Origin: WLMZ01 sp031367435
GTDB lineage: Bacteria > Actinomycetota > Acidimicrobiia > Acidimicrobiales > Ilumatobacteraceae
NCBI GenBank assembly: GCA_031367435.1
Contig: JANLPV010000199.1
Span: 1 to 64,000, forward strand
Length of the DNA stretch: 64,000 nucleotides
Direction: 5' to 3'
In this document: in pieces, positions 52,714 to 62,037 of the stretch
Layout: each line of letters begins with the position of its first letter
Position numbering within the stretch: the stretch's first letter is position 1
Notes under the pieces: generated by a model
Database searches by the model: none
What the model saw: the letters and a program-made list of their open reading frames with translations, nothing else
What the model was told of the DNA's origin: nothing
Program-made: the position numbers and the translations under genes

Positions 52714-53362
52714 TGAGCAGCTTCGGATCGTCGGGCTGATCCTCGATCTTCAAGCGCAGCCTGCGCACATGCGCATCGACGAGGCGACTGTCGCCGAGGT
52801 ATTCGTAACCCCACACACGTTCCAGCAACTGATCACGCGAAAGTACTGCTCCCGCGTGTTCGCCGAACTCGCAGATCAATCTGAACTCGGTCTTGGTGAG
52901 ACTCAGTTCAACGCCACCCTTGAGCACGATTCCTTGATCGTGGCGAACCTCAACATCGCCAAACCTGCTCGAGCGCGGTTCGGCGCTTGGGGTTTCGTGC
53001 AGTTGCACACGGCGAAGTTGGGCGCGAATACGCGCGGCCAACTCCTTGGGCACCACGGGTTTGGTGACATAGTCGTCTGCGCCGGCTTCGAGACCAACCA
53101 CGAGGTCGTGGGTGTCGGTCTGGGCCGTGACGATGATGATCGGCACAATGCTCTTGGCGCGCATCACCCGACACACCTCGAACCCCGACATATCGGGTAA
53201 ACGCAGGTCAAGCAGCACGAGATCGGGCTCACGCTCGGCAAATGCTGCGAGTCCGGAGCGACCGTCGGGCGCCTCGCGCACCTCATAGCCCTCATCTTCG
53301 AGGGCCAGGCGCAGCGCAAGTCGAATGGAATCGTCGTCTTCTACGAACAACAAGGAGTACAC
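52676..53362 (-). CDS. mtrA: OmpR-family response regulator, MtrA-like
   Basis: 228 residues. Receiver LLFVEDDDSIRLALRLALED, phospho-Asp in LVLLDLRLPDMSGF, ADDYVTKPVVPKELAAR; winged helix TEFRLICEFGEHAG to VDAHVRRLRLKIED. GTG start. The MtrA name is by context: an mtrB-like kinase and lpqB-like lipoprotein follow on the other side, though here the regulator is divergent from them. A 15-bp palindrome lies 10 bases before its start. Its 3' end overlaps dinG. Confidence 0.85.
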   Translation of the reverse strand: MYSLLFVEDDDSIRLALRLALEDEGYEVREAPDGRSGLAAFAEREPDLVLLDLRLPDMSGFEVCRVMRAKSIVPIIIVTAQTDTHDLVVGLEAGADDYVTKPVVPKELAARIRAQLRRVQLHETPSAEPRSSRFGDVEVRHDQGIVLKGGVELSLTKTEFRLICEFGEHAGAVLSRDQLLERVWGYEYLGDSRLVDAHVRRLRLKIEDQPDDPKLLITVRGLGYRLLA

Positions 53363-53371
53363 AGATCACCG

Positions 53372-53386
53372 TTTCTGTTACAGAAA
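53372..53386. promoter_or_regulatory. perfect palindrome before the MtrA-like gene
   Basis: TTTCTGTTACAGAAA, a 15-base palindrome with central T, 10 bases upstream of the mtrA-like GTG. It contains GTTAC, the core of known MtrA boxes (GTAAC repeats). An autoregulatory operator is plausible but unproven. Confidence 0.4.
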
Positions 53387-53564
53387 TCGCACACGCAAGG
53401 CAAGAGCCCGTCACACACGTGCACCATCATGACAGGTGTTCACGCTGCTTCGGTGGGGTACCTTCCTCCCCCTGGTGCTCCACCGGCAGCGAGAAACCAG
53501 CGGGCAATCAACGTTGGGTCGAGGGTCAGACCTCGAGCCGCCAACTGATGCTGGAGGAACTGCA

Positions 53565-53921
53565 ATGCTTGCACCCGTTCTGTGCTCACGAACCGATTCC
53601 CATTTGGGTGCCGTCATCTTGACGGTGTCCGGACCGCTTACCACACCCGATCACATTGCCGGGTTGCGACACACCTTGTCCGAGGTACCACGCGGATACA
53701 GCCTCATCATCGAGATGGACGAGATGACGACGTTGTCCACGACCGGGTTACGTGGTCTTCGTGACCTCGCTGGTTCGGCAACGGGCGAAGGGATCAGGCT
53801 GGTGATCGTCAGCGAATCGCTCGACGTACGCGCCAACCTGATTCTCAGCGATCTCGACTCGTTGGCGCCGATTCTGCACAATCTGGCCCAGGCCCGCCAG
53901 ATTGTGGCCGCAGCCGCGTAA
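53565..53921 (+). CDS. STAS-domain protein (anti-anti-sigma type)
   Basis: 118 residues. Core STAS pattern: GAVILTVSGPLTTPDHIAGL, then YSLIIEMDEMTTLSTTGLRGL, where Thr/Ser sit at the usual phosphorylation position, and GIRLVIVSESLDVRANLIL. GGAGG lies seven bases before the ATG. It lies between the MtrA-like regulator and the MtrB-like kinase; no anti-sigma kinase is nearby. Whether it partners a sigma factor or an anti-sigma kinase is unknown. Confidence 0.8.
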   Translation: MLAPVLCSRTDSHLGAVILTVSGPLTTPDHIAGLRHTLSEVPRGYSLIIEMDEMTTLSTTGLRGLRDLAGSATGEGIRLVIVSESLDVRANLILSDLDSLAPILHNLAQARQIVAAAA

Positions 53922-53998
53922 CCAAGGATCGGTTCCGCGCCCTGCGGAAACGACACACCTCGACCGACGAAATCGGCAACACTGGCGGAGTGGCACGA

Positions 53999-55381
53999 GT
54001 GAAACAACCCAAACGGACGCTGAGTCTGCGTACGCGTGTCACGTTGTTCTTGAGTTTGACCGCGCTCGTCGCTTCGATGTCGCTCACCTTGCTCACGTAC
54101 ACCGCCGCGCGTAATTACCTACTCAGCCAGCGATCTGCTGTTGCGCGCACCCAAACCTTCGCCAACGCAAAGGCCGCCCGCGACGAACTGCGCCTACCGC
54201 GGCCGGACTTGAGCAGGTTCATCACCAGCGTCCGCACGGACGACACTGGCTTTGCCCTGCTCAACGTGGGCGACCGCTCGTATCCGCAAAAAGTGCCGTT
54301 CACCCAAGACCTCCTTCCTGCGGACCTGGTCAGCCAGATACTCGACGGGGGAACCGGGCAACAGAGTTTCGAGCTCAATGGTTCGCCCTACATTGCCGTC
54401 GGCGTGAGCATTCGGGAATCGAACGCGAACTACATCGAGGCCTTCCCGCTCACCAGCACTGATCGCGTGTTGTTCGTCATCGGCACCGCGCTGCTGGCCG
54501 GCTCGGCCGTGATCACGTTGCTCGCCGCCGCGCTCGGTTGGTGGACGAGTCGCCGATTGCTCAAACCGGTCAGTCGAGTTGCTGTCGCAGCGGGCGGTAT
54601 TGCGTCGGGCGGTCTCGGCATTCGCCTCGAGCCCGAGAGCGACCCTGAGCTGAATCGCCTGGCCCAGTCGTTCAACGACATGGCTGATGCCGTGCAAACG
54701 CGCATCGAACGAGAGGCGCGTTTTGCTTCGGATGTCAGCCACGAACTGCGCTCACCGATCACTGCGCTGACGGCCGCTGTGGAGGTACTCGACGCGCGTC
54801 GAGCCGATCTTCCCGAGCGAACCCAACAAGCGCTCGACGTGGTGGTGAATCAGGTGCGCCGCTTCGATCAGATGGTGATGGACCTTCTCGAACTCTCACG
54901 AATCGACGCCGGCGTCAGCGACCTGCACTCCGAAGAACTACGGCTCGACGACATCGTGCCGCGCATCGCACAGCGCTACGGATTTGATGACGTGCCGATC
55001 GAGGTACATCAGAGCGCGCATCACACGCTCTGGATCGACAAGCTCCGGCTCGAACGGATTCTGGCGAACCTGCTCGACAACGCTCGCCAACACGGCGGTG
55101 GCCCGACACGGGTGAGTATCGAGCCTGACCGCGGTCGCGGCCTACTTCTTGCCGTCGAAGACTCTGGACCTGGCGTCGCGCGTGGCGAACGGCAACGCAT
55201 CTTCGAACGCTTCGCACGCGGCACCGCGGCTCGACATCGAGTGGGCAGCGGACTCGGCCTCGCGCTCGTGGCCGAGCACGCGCACGCAATGGGCGGCGAC
55301 GCGTGGGTGGAAGACCGCAGCGGCGGCGGCGCACGTTTTGTCGTACGCTTCCCGTTCCAACGCCAAGGAGGTGGTCACTGA
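53999..55381 (+). CDS. mtrB: HAMP sensor histidine kinase, MtrB-like
   Basis: About 460 residues. TM1 (RVTLFLSLTALVASMSLTLL), extracellular domain of ~125 residues, TM2 (GTALLAGSAVITLLAAALGW), HAMP, His in FASDVSHELRSPITAL, ATPase LLDNARQHGGG, EDSGPGV and GSGLGLALVAEHA. The GTG at 53999 has GGAG eight bases upstream; a GTG at 53990 is in frame. Its stop overlaps the lipoprotein ATG (TGATG), matching the actinobacterial mtrA-mtrB-lpqB set apart from the inverted regulator. Confidence 0.85.
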   Translation: MKQPKRTLSLRTRVTLFLSLTALVASMSLTLLTYTAARNYLLSQRSAVARTQTFANAKAARDELRLPRPDLSRFITSVRTDDTGFALLNVGDRSYPQKVPFTQDLLPADLVSQILDGGTGQQSFELNGSPYIAVGVSIRESNANYIEAFPLTSTDRVLFVIGTALLAGSAVITLLAAALGWWTSRRLLKPVSRVAVAAGGIASGGLGIRLEPESDPELNRLAQSFNDMADAVQTRIEREARFASDVSHELRSPITALTAAVEVLDARRADLPERTQQALDVVVNQVRRFDQMVMDLLELSRIDAGVSDLHSEELRLDDIVPRIAQRYGFDDVPIEVHQSAHHTLWIDKLRLERILANLLDNARQHGGGPTRVSIEPDRGRGLLLAVEDSGPGVARGERQRIFERFARGTAARHRVGSGLGLALVAEHAHAMGGDAWVEDRSGGGARFVVRFPFQRQGGGH

Positions 55382-56058
55382 TGCGCTACCGATTGGCGAT
55401 CGTGCTTGCGGCGTTCACGGTTGCAACCATTTCATGCGGCGTGCCCGGCTCGAGCAAGTTCACCGCCATCGACAAGAAGAACATCCCGTTTGGACTCAGC
55501 GAGACGACAGCCGTGCCGACGACCACAACGACCATCGCGCTCGCCAGCACAACAACCGTGGTTCAACCGGCCACAACCATCGCAACCGAGACGGTGTTGC
55601 TCTTCTTCGTCGCCGGTACACAGCTACGACCAGTGACCCAACTGCTGCCAAGTCCTGCGTCGTTGGCGCAGACCATGTCAGTGCTCGAAACGGGTCCGCA
55701 GGGCGAACTCGGCATCGGGCTTCGCACTGCAATACCAGAACGCTCACAGAGCGCGATCAAAGTAGCGGGCGGCGTCGCGACCGTCGATCTGCCGGCAACG
55801 TTCTTCAATGCAATGGCGCCACAAGACCAACGATTGGCCATCGCCCAGATCGTCGTCACACTCACCAATCAACGCGGTGTCGGCCAAGTCACATTCACTC
55901 AAGGCGGTGTGCCGATCAGCGTGCTTCGCGGTGGCGGCGAACTAACGCTGCCGGGACAGGTGTTGGTGAGCGCCGATTACGACCAGTTGCTGACTGGTTC
56001 CTCGGTGAGCGAGACCGTGCCAACGGGTCCGCCAACGGCCACAACGATCAGCAAATAG
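55381..56058 (+). CDS. LpqB-like GerMN-domain lipoprotein (short form)
   Basis: 225 residues. Lipoprotein signal with lipobox ATISC; Thr-rich linker (VPTTTTTIALASTTTVVQP); GerMN domain with VLLFFVAGTQLRPVTQLLP and VATVDLPATFF. LpqB of actinobacteria is about 580 residues with a C-terminal propeller; here the propeller is missing. Overlaps the kinase stop, so it is likely an extracytoplasmic modulator of the MtrB-like sensor. Confidence 0.8.
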   Translation: MRYRLAIVLAAFTVATISCGVPGSSKFTAIDKKNIPFGLSETTAVPTTTTTIALASTTTVVQPATTIATETVLLFFVAGTQLRPVTQLLPSPASLAQTMSVLETGPQGELGIGLRTAIPERSQSAIKVAGGVATVDLPATFFNAMAPQDQRLAIAQIVVTLTNQRGVGQVTFTQGGVPISVLRGGGELTLPGQVLVSADYDQLLTGSSVSETVPTGPPTATTISK

Positions 56059-56100
56059 CGACCATCAGCCGAAGACCTTCGACACAACGCCGAAACTCAG

Positions 56101-56152
56101 CCGATACTCATTCTCAGCCGGTACTCAGTAGCCACGGCGATACTCAGTAGCC
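56101..56152. repeat. imperfect repeat of GATACTCAGTAGCC between lpqB-like gene and era
   Basis: Two close copies of a 13-14-base unit (ending TACTCAGTAGCC) plus a degenerate third lie between convergent genes; the last copy overlaps the era stop codon. Confidence 0.5.
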
Positions 56153-56983
56153 GAGGCGCTCGATTCGCGCAGGACGGCGCTGCCAATCCTTGTCGACCTT
56201 GACGAACAGCTCGAGGTAGGTGTCGGCAGGTAGCTGTGCCCTCGCGCGAATGCCGACCTCTTTGAGAATGGCGCCGTGCTTACCGATCACCATGCCCTTT
56301 TGGCTCTCGCGTTCGACGATGATCTCGCAGCGGATGCGCTTTCCCTCCCACTCAGTGACCCGGGTGGCGATCGAATAGGGCAACTCATCTTCGAACACGG
56401 CCAGCAATTGCTCGCGCACCAGTTCGGCTACCCAGTTGTGTTCCTCGACATCGCTGGCGGTGCCCTCGGGGTAATACATCGGACCTTCGGGCACGAGCGT
56501 GACGAGATAGTCGACGAGCTCGGCGATGCCCTCACCCGTGAGCGCCGAAACCGGAAAGTACGCCGCGGCATCGAGACCACTTGAGCGCACCAACTGCTTG
56601 AGAACAGCCTGTTTCGACGCGGCATCGACCTTGTTCAGGATGAGGATCGCCTTGCTGATGTCAATTCGGTCGGCGACCCATTGATCGCCCGAGCCGAACG
56701 GCATGGTGGCATCAATGACGAGACACACAACATCGACGTCTTCGGCCGACTCGAGCGCCGTTGCGTTGACACGCCGACCGAGTGCAGTCACGGGCTTGTG
56801 CAGGCCAGGCGTATCGACGAACACGAGCTGCGCGTCGGGTCGGTTGAGAATGCCACGAATCCGAGTGCGCGTGGTCTGCGGCTTATCACTGACAATGCTC
56901 ACCTTTTGCCCGCACACGGCATTGAGCAGCGTGCTCTTGCCCACATTCGGGCGGCCGACAAAGGTGATAAAGCCAGATTTCAT
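56144..56983 (-). CDS. era: GTPase Era
   Basis: 279 residues. G1 GRPNVGKST, G3 DTPGLHK, G4 NKVD, effector PQTTRTRI; C-terminal KH RNA-binding domain with GMVIGKHGAILKEVGI. Binds 16S rRNA 3' end in 30S assembly. In actinobacteria usually next to recO; here it is separated by uppS, dinG and the mtr-like block. Confidence 0.96.
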   Translation of the reverse strand: MKSGFITFVGRPNVGKSTLLNAVCGQKVSIVSDKPQTTRTRIRGILNRPDAQLVFVDTPGLHKPVTALGRRVNATALESAEDVDVVCLVIDATMPFGSGDQWVADRIDISKAILILNKVDAASKQAVLKQLVRSSGLDAAAYFPVSALTGEGIAELVDYLVTLVPEGPMYYPEGTASDVEEHNWVAELVREQLLAVFEDELPYSIATRVTEWEGKRIRCEIIVERESQKGMVIGKHGAILKEVGIRARAQLPADTYLELFVKVDKDWQRRPARIERLGY

Positions 56984-57064
56984 GTTGTCAGCACGCTACC
57001 GGAGAGCGTCACTGGTTCAGTTTGGGCCGACGCGTGGGGCTGGCGATGTCGTGTTCAGCGGAGG

Positions 57065-58735
57065 TCAGACCTGGCTGTCACGTCCGGCCCAGAACGGTGC
57101 GCGGAGTTCGCGCTTGAGCAGCTTGCCACTACCGGTTTTGGGCAATTCATCCATCCACGAAATCGATCGCGGCACCTTGTAGCTCGCCAACTTCTCGCGC
57201 GCATACGCCGTGACCTGCGCGTCGTCAAGGCCCGAGCCCTCACGCGCCACGATGACTGCATGCACCGTCTCGCCCCATTCATCACTGGGGATGCCGAACA
57301 CGGCGGCCTCGTACACGTCGGGATGAGCTTCGAGCGCAGCCTCAATTTCGGCCGGGTAGATGTTCATGCCACCCGAGATGATCATGTCCTTCTTACGATC
57401 GCAGATGTACACGTAGCCTTCGTCGTCGACGTAGGCGATGTCACCAACGGTTTGATAGCCGTGCTTTTGATCAGCTTCGAATTTGTCGTGCTGCTTGTAG
57501 TAGTCGGCGAACACGCTCGGGCTCTTCACGAAGAGCTCGCCTGTGTTCTGCGGGCCGTAACCCGTGACTTCGTTGCCATCGTCATCGAACAGTTTGACCT
57601 CCACCATCGGCGATGGCTGGCCGCATGAGCCGGGCTTACGAAGCTGATCCTCGGGTTTGAGAATGCAGTTGACGCCAAGCTCGGTGCTGCCATACACCTC
57701 CCACAACGAGTCGTGCGGGAAGTCGGCGAGGTACATCTGCTTGAGCGCAAAACTCCACGGTGCAGCGTTGGCGATCATCCGCTTCATCGACGACGTGTCG
57801 TACTTCGCTTTCACCTCCGCAGGGAGCGAGCAGATCATTCGAATTGGCGTCGGCGCACTGAATGTGGACGTGACCTTGTGGGTCGACACAATGCGCAACC
57901 AATCCTCCGGCGAGAACTTTCGCTGCAACACGACCGTCTGTCCAAGGGCCTGGGCGATACCCATGAAACCGCCAGGACCCGAGTGATACAGCGGGCCGGT
58001 GGGCACGTACACGTCGTCGGAGTTGTATCCGACCAAGGCAACCATCGCACCCGCCTGCTCGGCGTTTCCGGCGCCGCGACGAAGCGCACCTTTAGGTTTA
58101 CCCGTTGTTCCACTGGTGTAGATCATCGTCGCGCCAGCCTCGGTAGCCGCGGGAATCTCGGGCTCGTCGGCACTGGCAGCCGCCATCAACGCGTCGGCGC
58201 TCTGCATACCGTCGGGTGCTGCGCCATCGAAGACGAGAATGTGTTGCACCTGAGGGATCTCGGCGCGAATGCGTTCGAACGTGCTCGCGAACTCGGCATC
58301 GACATACACGATCGTGGCATCACAGTGATCAGTGACGTAGGCGGCTTCGTCGTCGCTGAGGCGATAGTTCAGCGGCACCGCCGTGACGCCGAGCTTGCGC
58401 GCTGCGTTGATCATCGTGACGAGGCCGATGGAGTTCTGCCCGCACCACACCACCTTGGTCTCGGGAGGTCGAGCGCCGAACGAGATGAGCACGTTGGCGA
58501 GCCGGTTGGCCTGCTCGTTGAGCTGCGAGTAGGTGAGCGAGGTGACCTGACCACCCGGGCGGTCGTCGATGACCGCTGGCTTGTCAGGCTGGATCTGCGC
58601 ATACACGGTGAGGAAGTCGGGCATACGCCCGTTCATAGCACGCAGCGCCACACCACTCGCATCCCGAGCCATACCCACCAGCACTAACGGCACATCAAGA
58701 ACACGGCGCGCGCCCCGGAGCAGCGAGCGAAACAT
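57065..58735 (-). CDS. acyl-CoA synthetase (AMP-forming)
   Basis: About 556 residues. AMP-binding core: P-loop TMIYTSGTTGKPKGA, A5 motif YGSTELGVN, hinge GYVYICDRKKDMIISGG, and catalytic Lys near KTGSGKLLKREL. Activates a carboxylic acid as its CoA thioester. The start is uncertain: ATG 58735, 58672 or later before PDFLTVYAQIQPDKPAVI. Diverges from a MaoC hydratase by 75 bases. The substrate (fatty, steroid side chain or aromatic acid) cannot be read. Confidence 0.9.
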   Translation of the reverse strand: MFRSLLRGARRVLDVPLVLVGMARDASGVALRAMNGRMPDFLTVYAQIQPDKPAVIDDRPGGQVTSLTYSQLNEQANRLANVLISFGARPPETKVVWCGQNSIGLVTMINAARKLGVTAVPLNYRLSDDEAAYVTDHCDATIVYVDAEFASTFERIRAEIPQVQHILVFDGAAPDGMQSADALMAAASADEPEIPAATEAGATMIYTSGTTGKPKGALRRGAGNAEQAGAMVALVGYNSDDVYVPTGPLYHSGPGGFMGIAQALGQTVVLQRKFSPEDWLRIVSTHKVTSTFSAPTPIRMICSLPAEVKAKYDTSSMKRMIANAAPWSFALKQMYLADFPHDSLWEVYGSTELGVNCILKPEDQLRKPGSCGQPSPMVEVKLFDDDGNEVTGYGPQNTGELFVKSPSVFADYYKQHDKFEADQKHGYQTVGDIAYVDDEGYVYICDRKKDMIISGGMNIYPAEIEAALEAHPDVYEAAVFGIPSDEWGETVHAVIVAREGSGLDDAQVTAYAREKLASYKVPRSISWMDELPKTGSGKLLKRELRAPFWAGRDSQV

Positions 58736-58810
58736 GACTGCACAGTATCGGTTGGCCAACTCGAGTGGCTCGTTTGCAACACTGCCGTCGGCACCTGCAA
58801 CACTTGCGGC

Positions 58811-59272
58811 ATGACAGTACGAGTGATTGACGGCATCGACGGCACCAAAGCGCTGATCGGCGAGCATCTTGGCTACAGCCCCTACTTCGAGGTCACGCAA
58901 GAGCGGGTCAACCTGTTTGCCGATGCGACCGGCGATCACCAGTGGATCCACATCGACGTCGAACGCGCCAAGAAGGAAAGCCCATTCGGCGGACCAATCG
59001 CGCACGGTTACCTGACGTTGTCACTCGGCCCGGTGCTCTACCCACAGGTCGTGCAGATACGCGGGTTTTCGATGGGCGTGAACTACGGCGCGAACAAGAT
59101 TCGTTTCATGTCGCCCGTGCCCGTTGGGTCGAACCTACGTCTCGGCGTGAAGTTGCTCGCTGTCGACGACATCGCCGGCGGCATTCAGAGCACGATGGAA
59201 TTCACGTTCGAGGTTGAAGGCAATCCGAAGCCAGCTTGCGTGGCAGAAATCATCTTCCGCTCCTACATCTGA
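58811..59272 (+). CDS. MaoC-like (R)-hydratase / dehydratase
   Basis: 153 residues. Single hot-dog with the hydratase 2 motif ADATGDHQWIHIDVERAKK, and PFGGPIAHGYLTLSL. Hydrates enoyl-CoA. The next gene on the other strand (luciferase-like) ends 30 bases away. Confidence 0.9.
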   Translation: MTVRVIDGIDGTKALIGEHLGYSPYFEVTQERVNLFADATGDHQWIHIDVERAKKESPFGGPIAHGYLTLSLGPVLYPQVVQIRGFSMGVNYGANKIRFMSPVPVGSNLRLGVKLLAVDDIAGGIQSTMEFTFEVEGNPKPACVAEIIFRSYI

Positions 59273-59302
59273 CCAACGATCTGATCGGCGCAGCGCTGGC
59301 GA

Positions 59303-60265
59303 TCAACGAAAGTTCGGCATCACCCGCGTGGCCAACAACTCCATCGACGTTGTCTCGGGATAGTCGCTGCACCACGGAATAAAACCCGTGCACCCGAGGG
59401 CGATGTATGTAGCGATCTTCTCGCTCACCTGCTCGGGTGTGCCCACCAAGTTGCCGGCGCGCCACGAATCGAACGGTTCACCATTGAGACTCTTGCTGCC
59501 GGCCTCGACAATCTCGGCCTCGGTCTCGCGGATGAAGATCTCCGGCGACCACGTCTTGCGAATCGTTTCCTCGTCACGCCCTACTACCGCGCAATGACCT
59601 TTGAGGATCTCACGCTTGCGTGCCCATTCCTCGGGTTTGCCTCCCCAGTTGCTGGCATCGGCGTGCTGTGCAACCACGCGAAGCGTGAGTTGTTCTCCAC
59701 CACCACCAATCCAGATCGGTGGATGTGGCTGCTGTAGCGGCTTGGGGTCGCAGTTGGCGCGAAGGAGTTTGTAGTACTTGCCGTCATACGTGGTTTCCGG
59801 CTGGGACCACATTGATTTAACGATCTCGACGCTCTCGCGGAGCATCCCGATGCGATCCTTCGGCGCAGGAAACTCGAAGCCATAGCCTTTGTACTCGAGT
59901 TCGTACCACCCAGCCCCGATTCCCCAATCGAGTCGACCGCCGGAGATGACATCGACGGTGGACGTGATCTTGGCGAGCAGCGCTGGCGATCGATAACTAT
60001 TGCACCCAACCATCTGCCCGAGCCGGATGCGGCTGGTGCGCTGACTGATTGCCGCGATTGTGGTCCAACACTCAAACACTGCCTCGTGAGCAGGGCGCGG
60101 CACATTGTGAAAATGGTCGTACAACCAGATTGAGTCGTAACCCAACTGCTCGGCGAGCAGGGCGATATCGACCGCTCGATTCCACTTTGCCTCAGCGCCG
60201 TCAATCGAGGACAATTCCATCTTCCAGCCCTGCGGCATGAACACACCAAACGTGACATCACTCAT
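59303..60265 (-). CDS. LLM-class F420-dependent oxidoreductase
   Basis: 320 residues. Luciferase-like barrel: TFGVFMPQGWKMELSSIDG, DSIWLYDHFHNVPRP, ISGGRLDWGIGAGWYELEYK. GGGGEQLTLRVVAQHADASN is the typical phosphate segment. F420 is likely. ATG at 60265 chosen by family N-terminus. Diverges from the second acyl-CoA synthetase. Confidence 0.88.
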   Translation of the reverse strand: MSDVTFGVFMPQGWKMELSSIDGAEAKWNRAVDIALLAEQLGYDSIWLYDHFHNVPRPAHEAVFECWTTIAAISQRTSRIRLGQMVGCNSYRSPALLAKITSTVDVISGGRLDWGIGAGWYELEYKGYGFEFPAPKDRIGMLRESVEIVKSMWSQPETTYDGKYYKLLRANCDPKPLQQPHPPIWIGGGGEQLTLRVVAQHADASNWGGKPEEWARKREILKGHCAVVGRDEETIRKTWSPEIFIRETEAEIVEAGSKSLNGEPFDSWRAGNLVGTPEQVSEKIATYIALGCTGFIPWCSDYPETTSMELLATRVMPNFR

Positions 60266-60388
60266 GCGCCGCACGCTACGCGGAACGAACTGAGATAGCA
60301 CCACCGATCGGCGAGCCATCGCTGTTGGCCCGACGAATCCCATGACCGGTTCGTGTCGCACATCAAAGTCGCCCTATCGTGACGCTTC

Positions 60389-62020
60389 GTGACAACCAGC
60401 GCGGTTGACTTCAACGTGGGCGATATTCACGAAGCTATCGCCGCTACTCGACCCGACGAGTTGTGTTTGGTATTTCGTGATCGTCGGCTCACGTGGGCCG
60501 ACGTCACCGACCGAACGCGACGCCTTGCCAACTACTTGCATTCGCATCAATTGGGCTGTCACACCGAGCGCTCTGAGCTTCACGGCTCTCAGAGCGGTCA
60601 GGATCACCTCGCGATCTACCTCCACAACGGAAACGAGTATCTCGAATCCATGCTCGGAGCTTTCAAGGCTCGCGTTGCACCGGTCAATGTGAACTACCGA
60701 TACGTGGCAGAGGAACTGCGCTATCTACTCAACGATTCCGGCGCGACGGCGATTGTGGTGCATTCCCAGTTTGCACCGACCCTGGCCGACGTGCTCGCCG
60801 AGGTGCCATCGCTTCGCCTGATCCTGCAAGTGCCCGACGCCTCAGGCAACGCGCTGCTCCCCAACGCGGTGTGGTACGAAGACGCGCTTGCGTCATCGTC
60901 GAACGAGAAACTGCCGATTGCGCGATCTGGTGACGATCTCTACATCCTCTACACCGGCGGCACGACGGGCATGCCAAAGGGTGTGCTCTGGCGAAGCGGT
61001 GATGCCGCAGTGGAATGTTTTGGTGGCCCGAAGACCGCGACGACGCTCGATGAGTTCGCCACGGAGGCGGTCGGCGCACTGAGGGCACTACTTGCCCCGC
61101 CGTTCATGCACGGCGCGGGACATTGGATGAGTTTTCGCACCTGGCATACGGGCGGCACAGTATTTGTGCAGGACCAGCCGGACCGTCTCGATCCGAAAGA
61201 CGTCTGGGGCCTAATCGAACGAGAGAAGCTCAACTTCCTACTCATCGTCGGCGATGCATTCGCCCGACCCTTGCTCGACGAACTCGCACGAGGTTCGTAT
61301 GACCTCTCCAGTCTCACCGTTGTGCTGTCAGGTGGAGCAGCCCTGTCGGCCAATCTCAAAGACGAGTTCCTACGCCACCTACCGACGTTGATGATCGTCG
61401 ACGGTCTCGGTTCGTCAGAAGCGGGCGGCCAACTCACGCATGTTTCCGCCGGTAGCGCAGCCTCGACCGGAACGTTCCCAATGACTTCGGGCAATCACGT
61501 CTTGACAGAGGCACTCGACCGGGAGGTCATACCGGGAGGTGATGAGCTCGGTTGGTTGGCCAAGAGCGGACGCTTGGCGCTCGGTTACCTCGGCGACCCT
61601 GACAAGACGGCGCGCACGTATCCCGTGATCAGTGGCGTGCGCTATGCGGTGCCGGGCGACCGTGCAAAGTTGCGTCGTGACGGCACGATCGAATTGCACG
61701 GCCGAGACAGCGTCACCATCAACAGCGGCGGCGAGAAAATCTTTGCGGAGGAGGTCGAGGCCGCGCTCAAAGCTCACGATGGCGTGTACGACTGTCTCGT
61801 CACCGGCCGGCCCAGCCAACGGTGGGGTAGCGAAGTCGTTGCCGTCGTGCGAATTCGTGAGGGTTACTCGGTGACCGAGGCCAACCTGCTCGACGAGGCA
61901 GCGCGCCACATCGCCCGCTACAAGTTGCCGAAGGCGTTCGTCTTTGTCGATCAGATCGAACGTTCACCCAGTGGTAAGGCCGACTATCGATGGGCCAAAC
62001 TCAAGGCCGCGCACGGCTGA
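60389..62020 (+). CDS. acyl-CoA synthetase (FadD-like)
   Basis: 543 residues, GTG start. P-loop LYILYTGGTTGMPKGVLWR, GLGSSEAGGQ, adenylate motif GRDSVTINSGGEKIFAEEVE and catalytic Lys in SPSGKADYRW. CoA activation. Its TGA overlaps the next frame (TGATG). Next to a flavin monooxygenase on the same strand. Confidence 0.9.
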   Translation: MTTSAVDFNVGDIHEAIAATRPDELCLVFRDRRLTWADVTDRTRRLANYLHSHQLGCHTERSELHGSQSGQDHLAIYLHNGNEYLESMLGAFKARVAPVNVNYRYVAEELRYLLNDSGATAIVVHSQFAPTLADVLAEVPSLRLILQVPDASGNALLPNAVWYEDALASSSNEKLPIARSGDDLYILYTGGTTGMPKGVLWRSGDAAVECFGGPKTATTLDEFATEAVGALRALLAPPFMHGAGHWMSFRTWHTGGTVFVQDQPDRLDPKDVWGLIEREKLNFLLIVGDAFARPLLDELARGSYDLSSLTVVLSGGAALSANLKDEFLRHLPTLMIVDGLGSSEAGGQLTHVSAGSAASTGTFPMTSGNHVLTEALDREVIPGGDELGWLAKSGRLALGYLGDPDKTARTYPVISGVRYAVPGDRAKLRRDGTIELHGRDSVTINSGGEKIFAEEVEAALKAHDGVYDCLVTGRPSQRWGSEVVAVVRIREGYSVTEANLLDEAARHIARYKLPKAFVFVDQIERSPSGKADYRWAKLKAAHG

Positions 62021-62037
62021 TGGGTTCGGGGGAAGCG

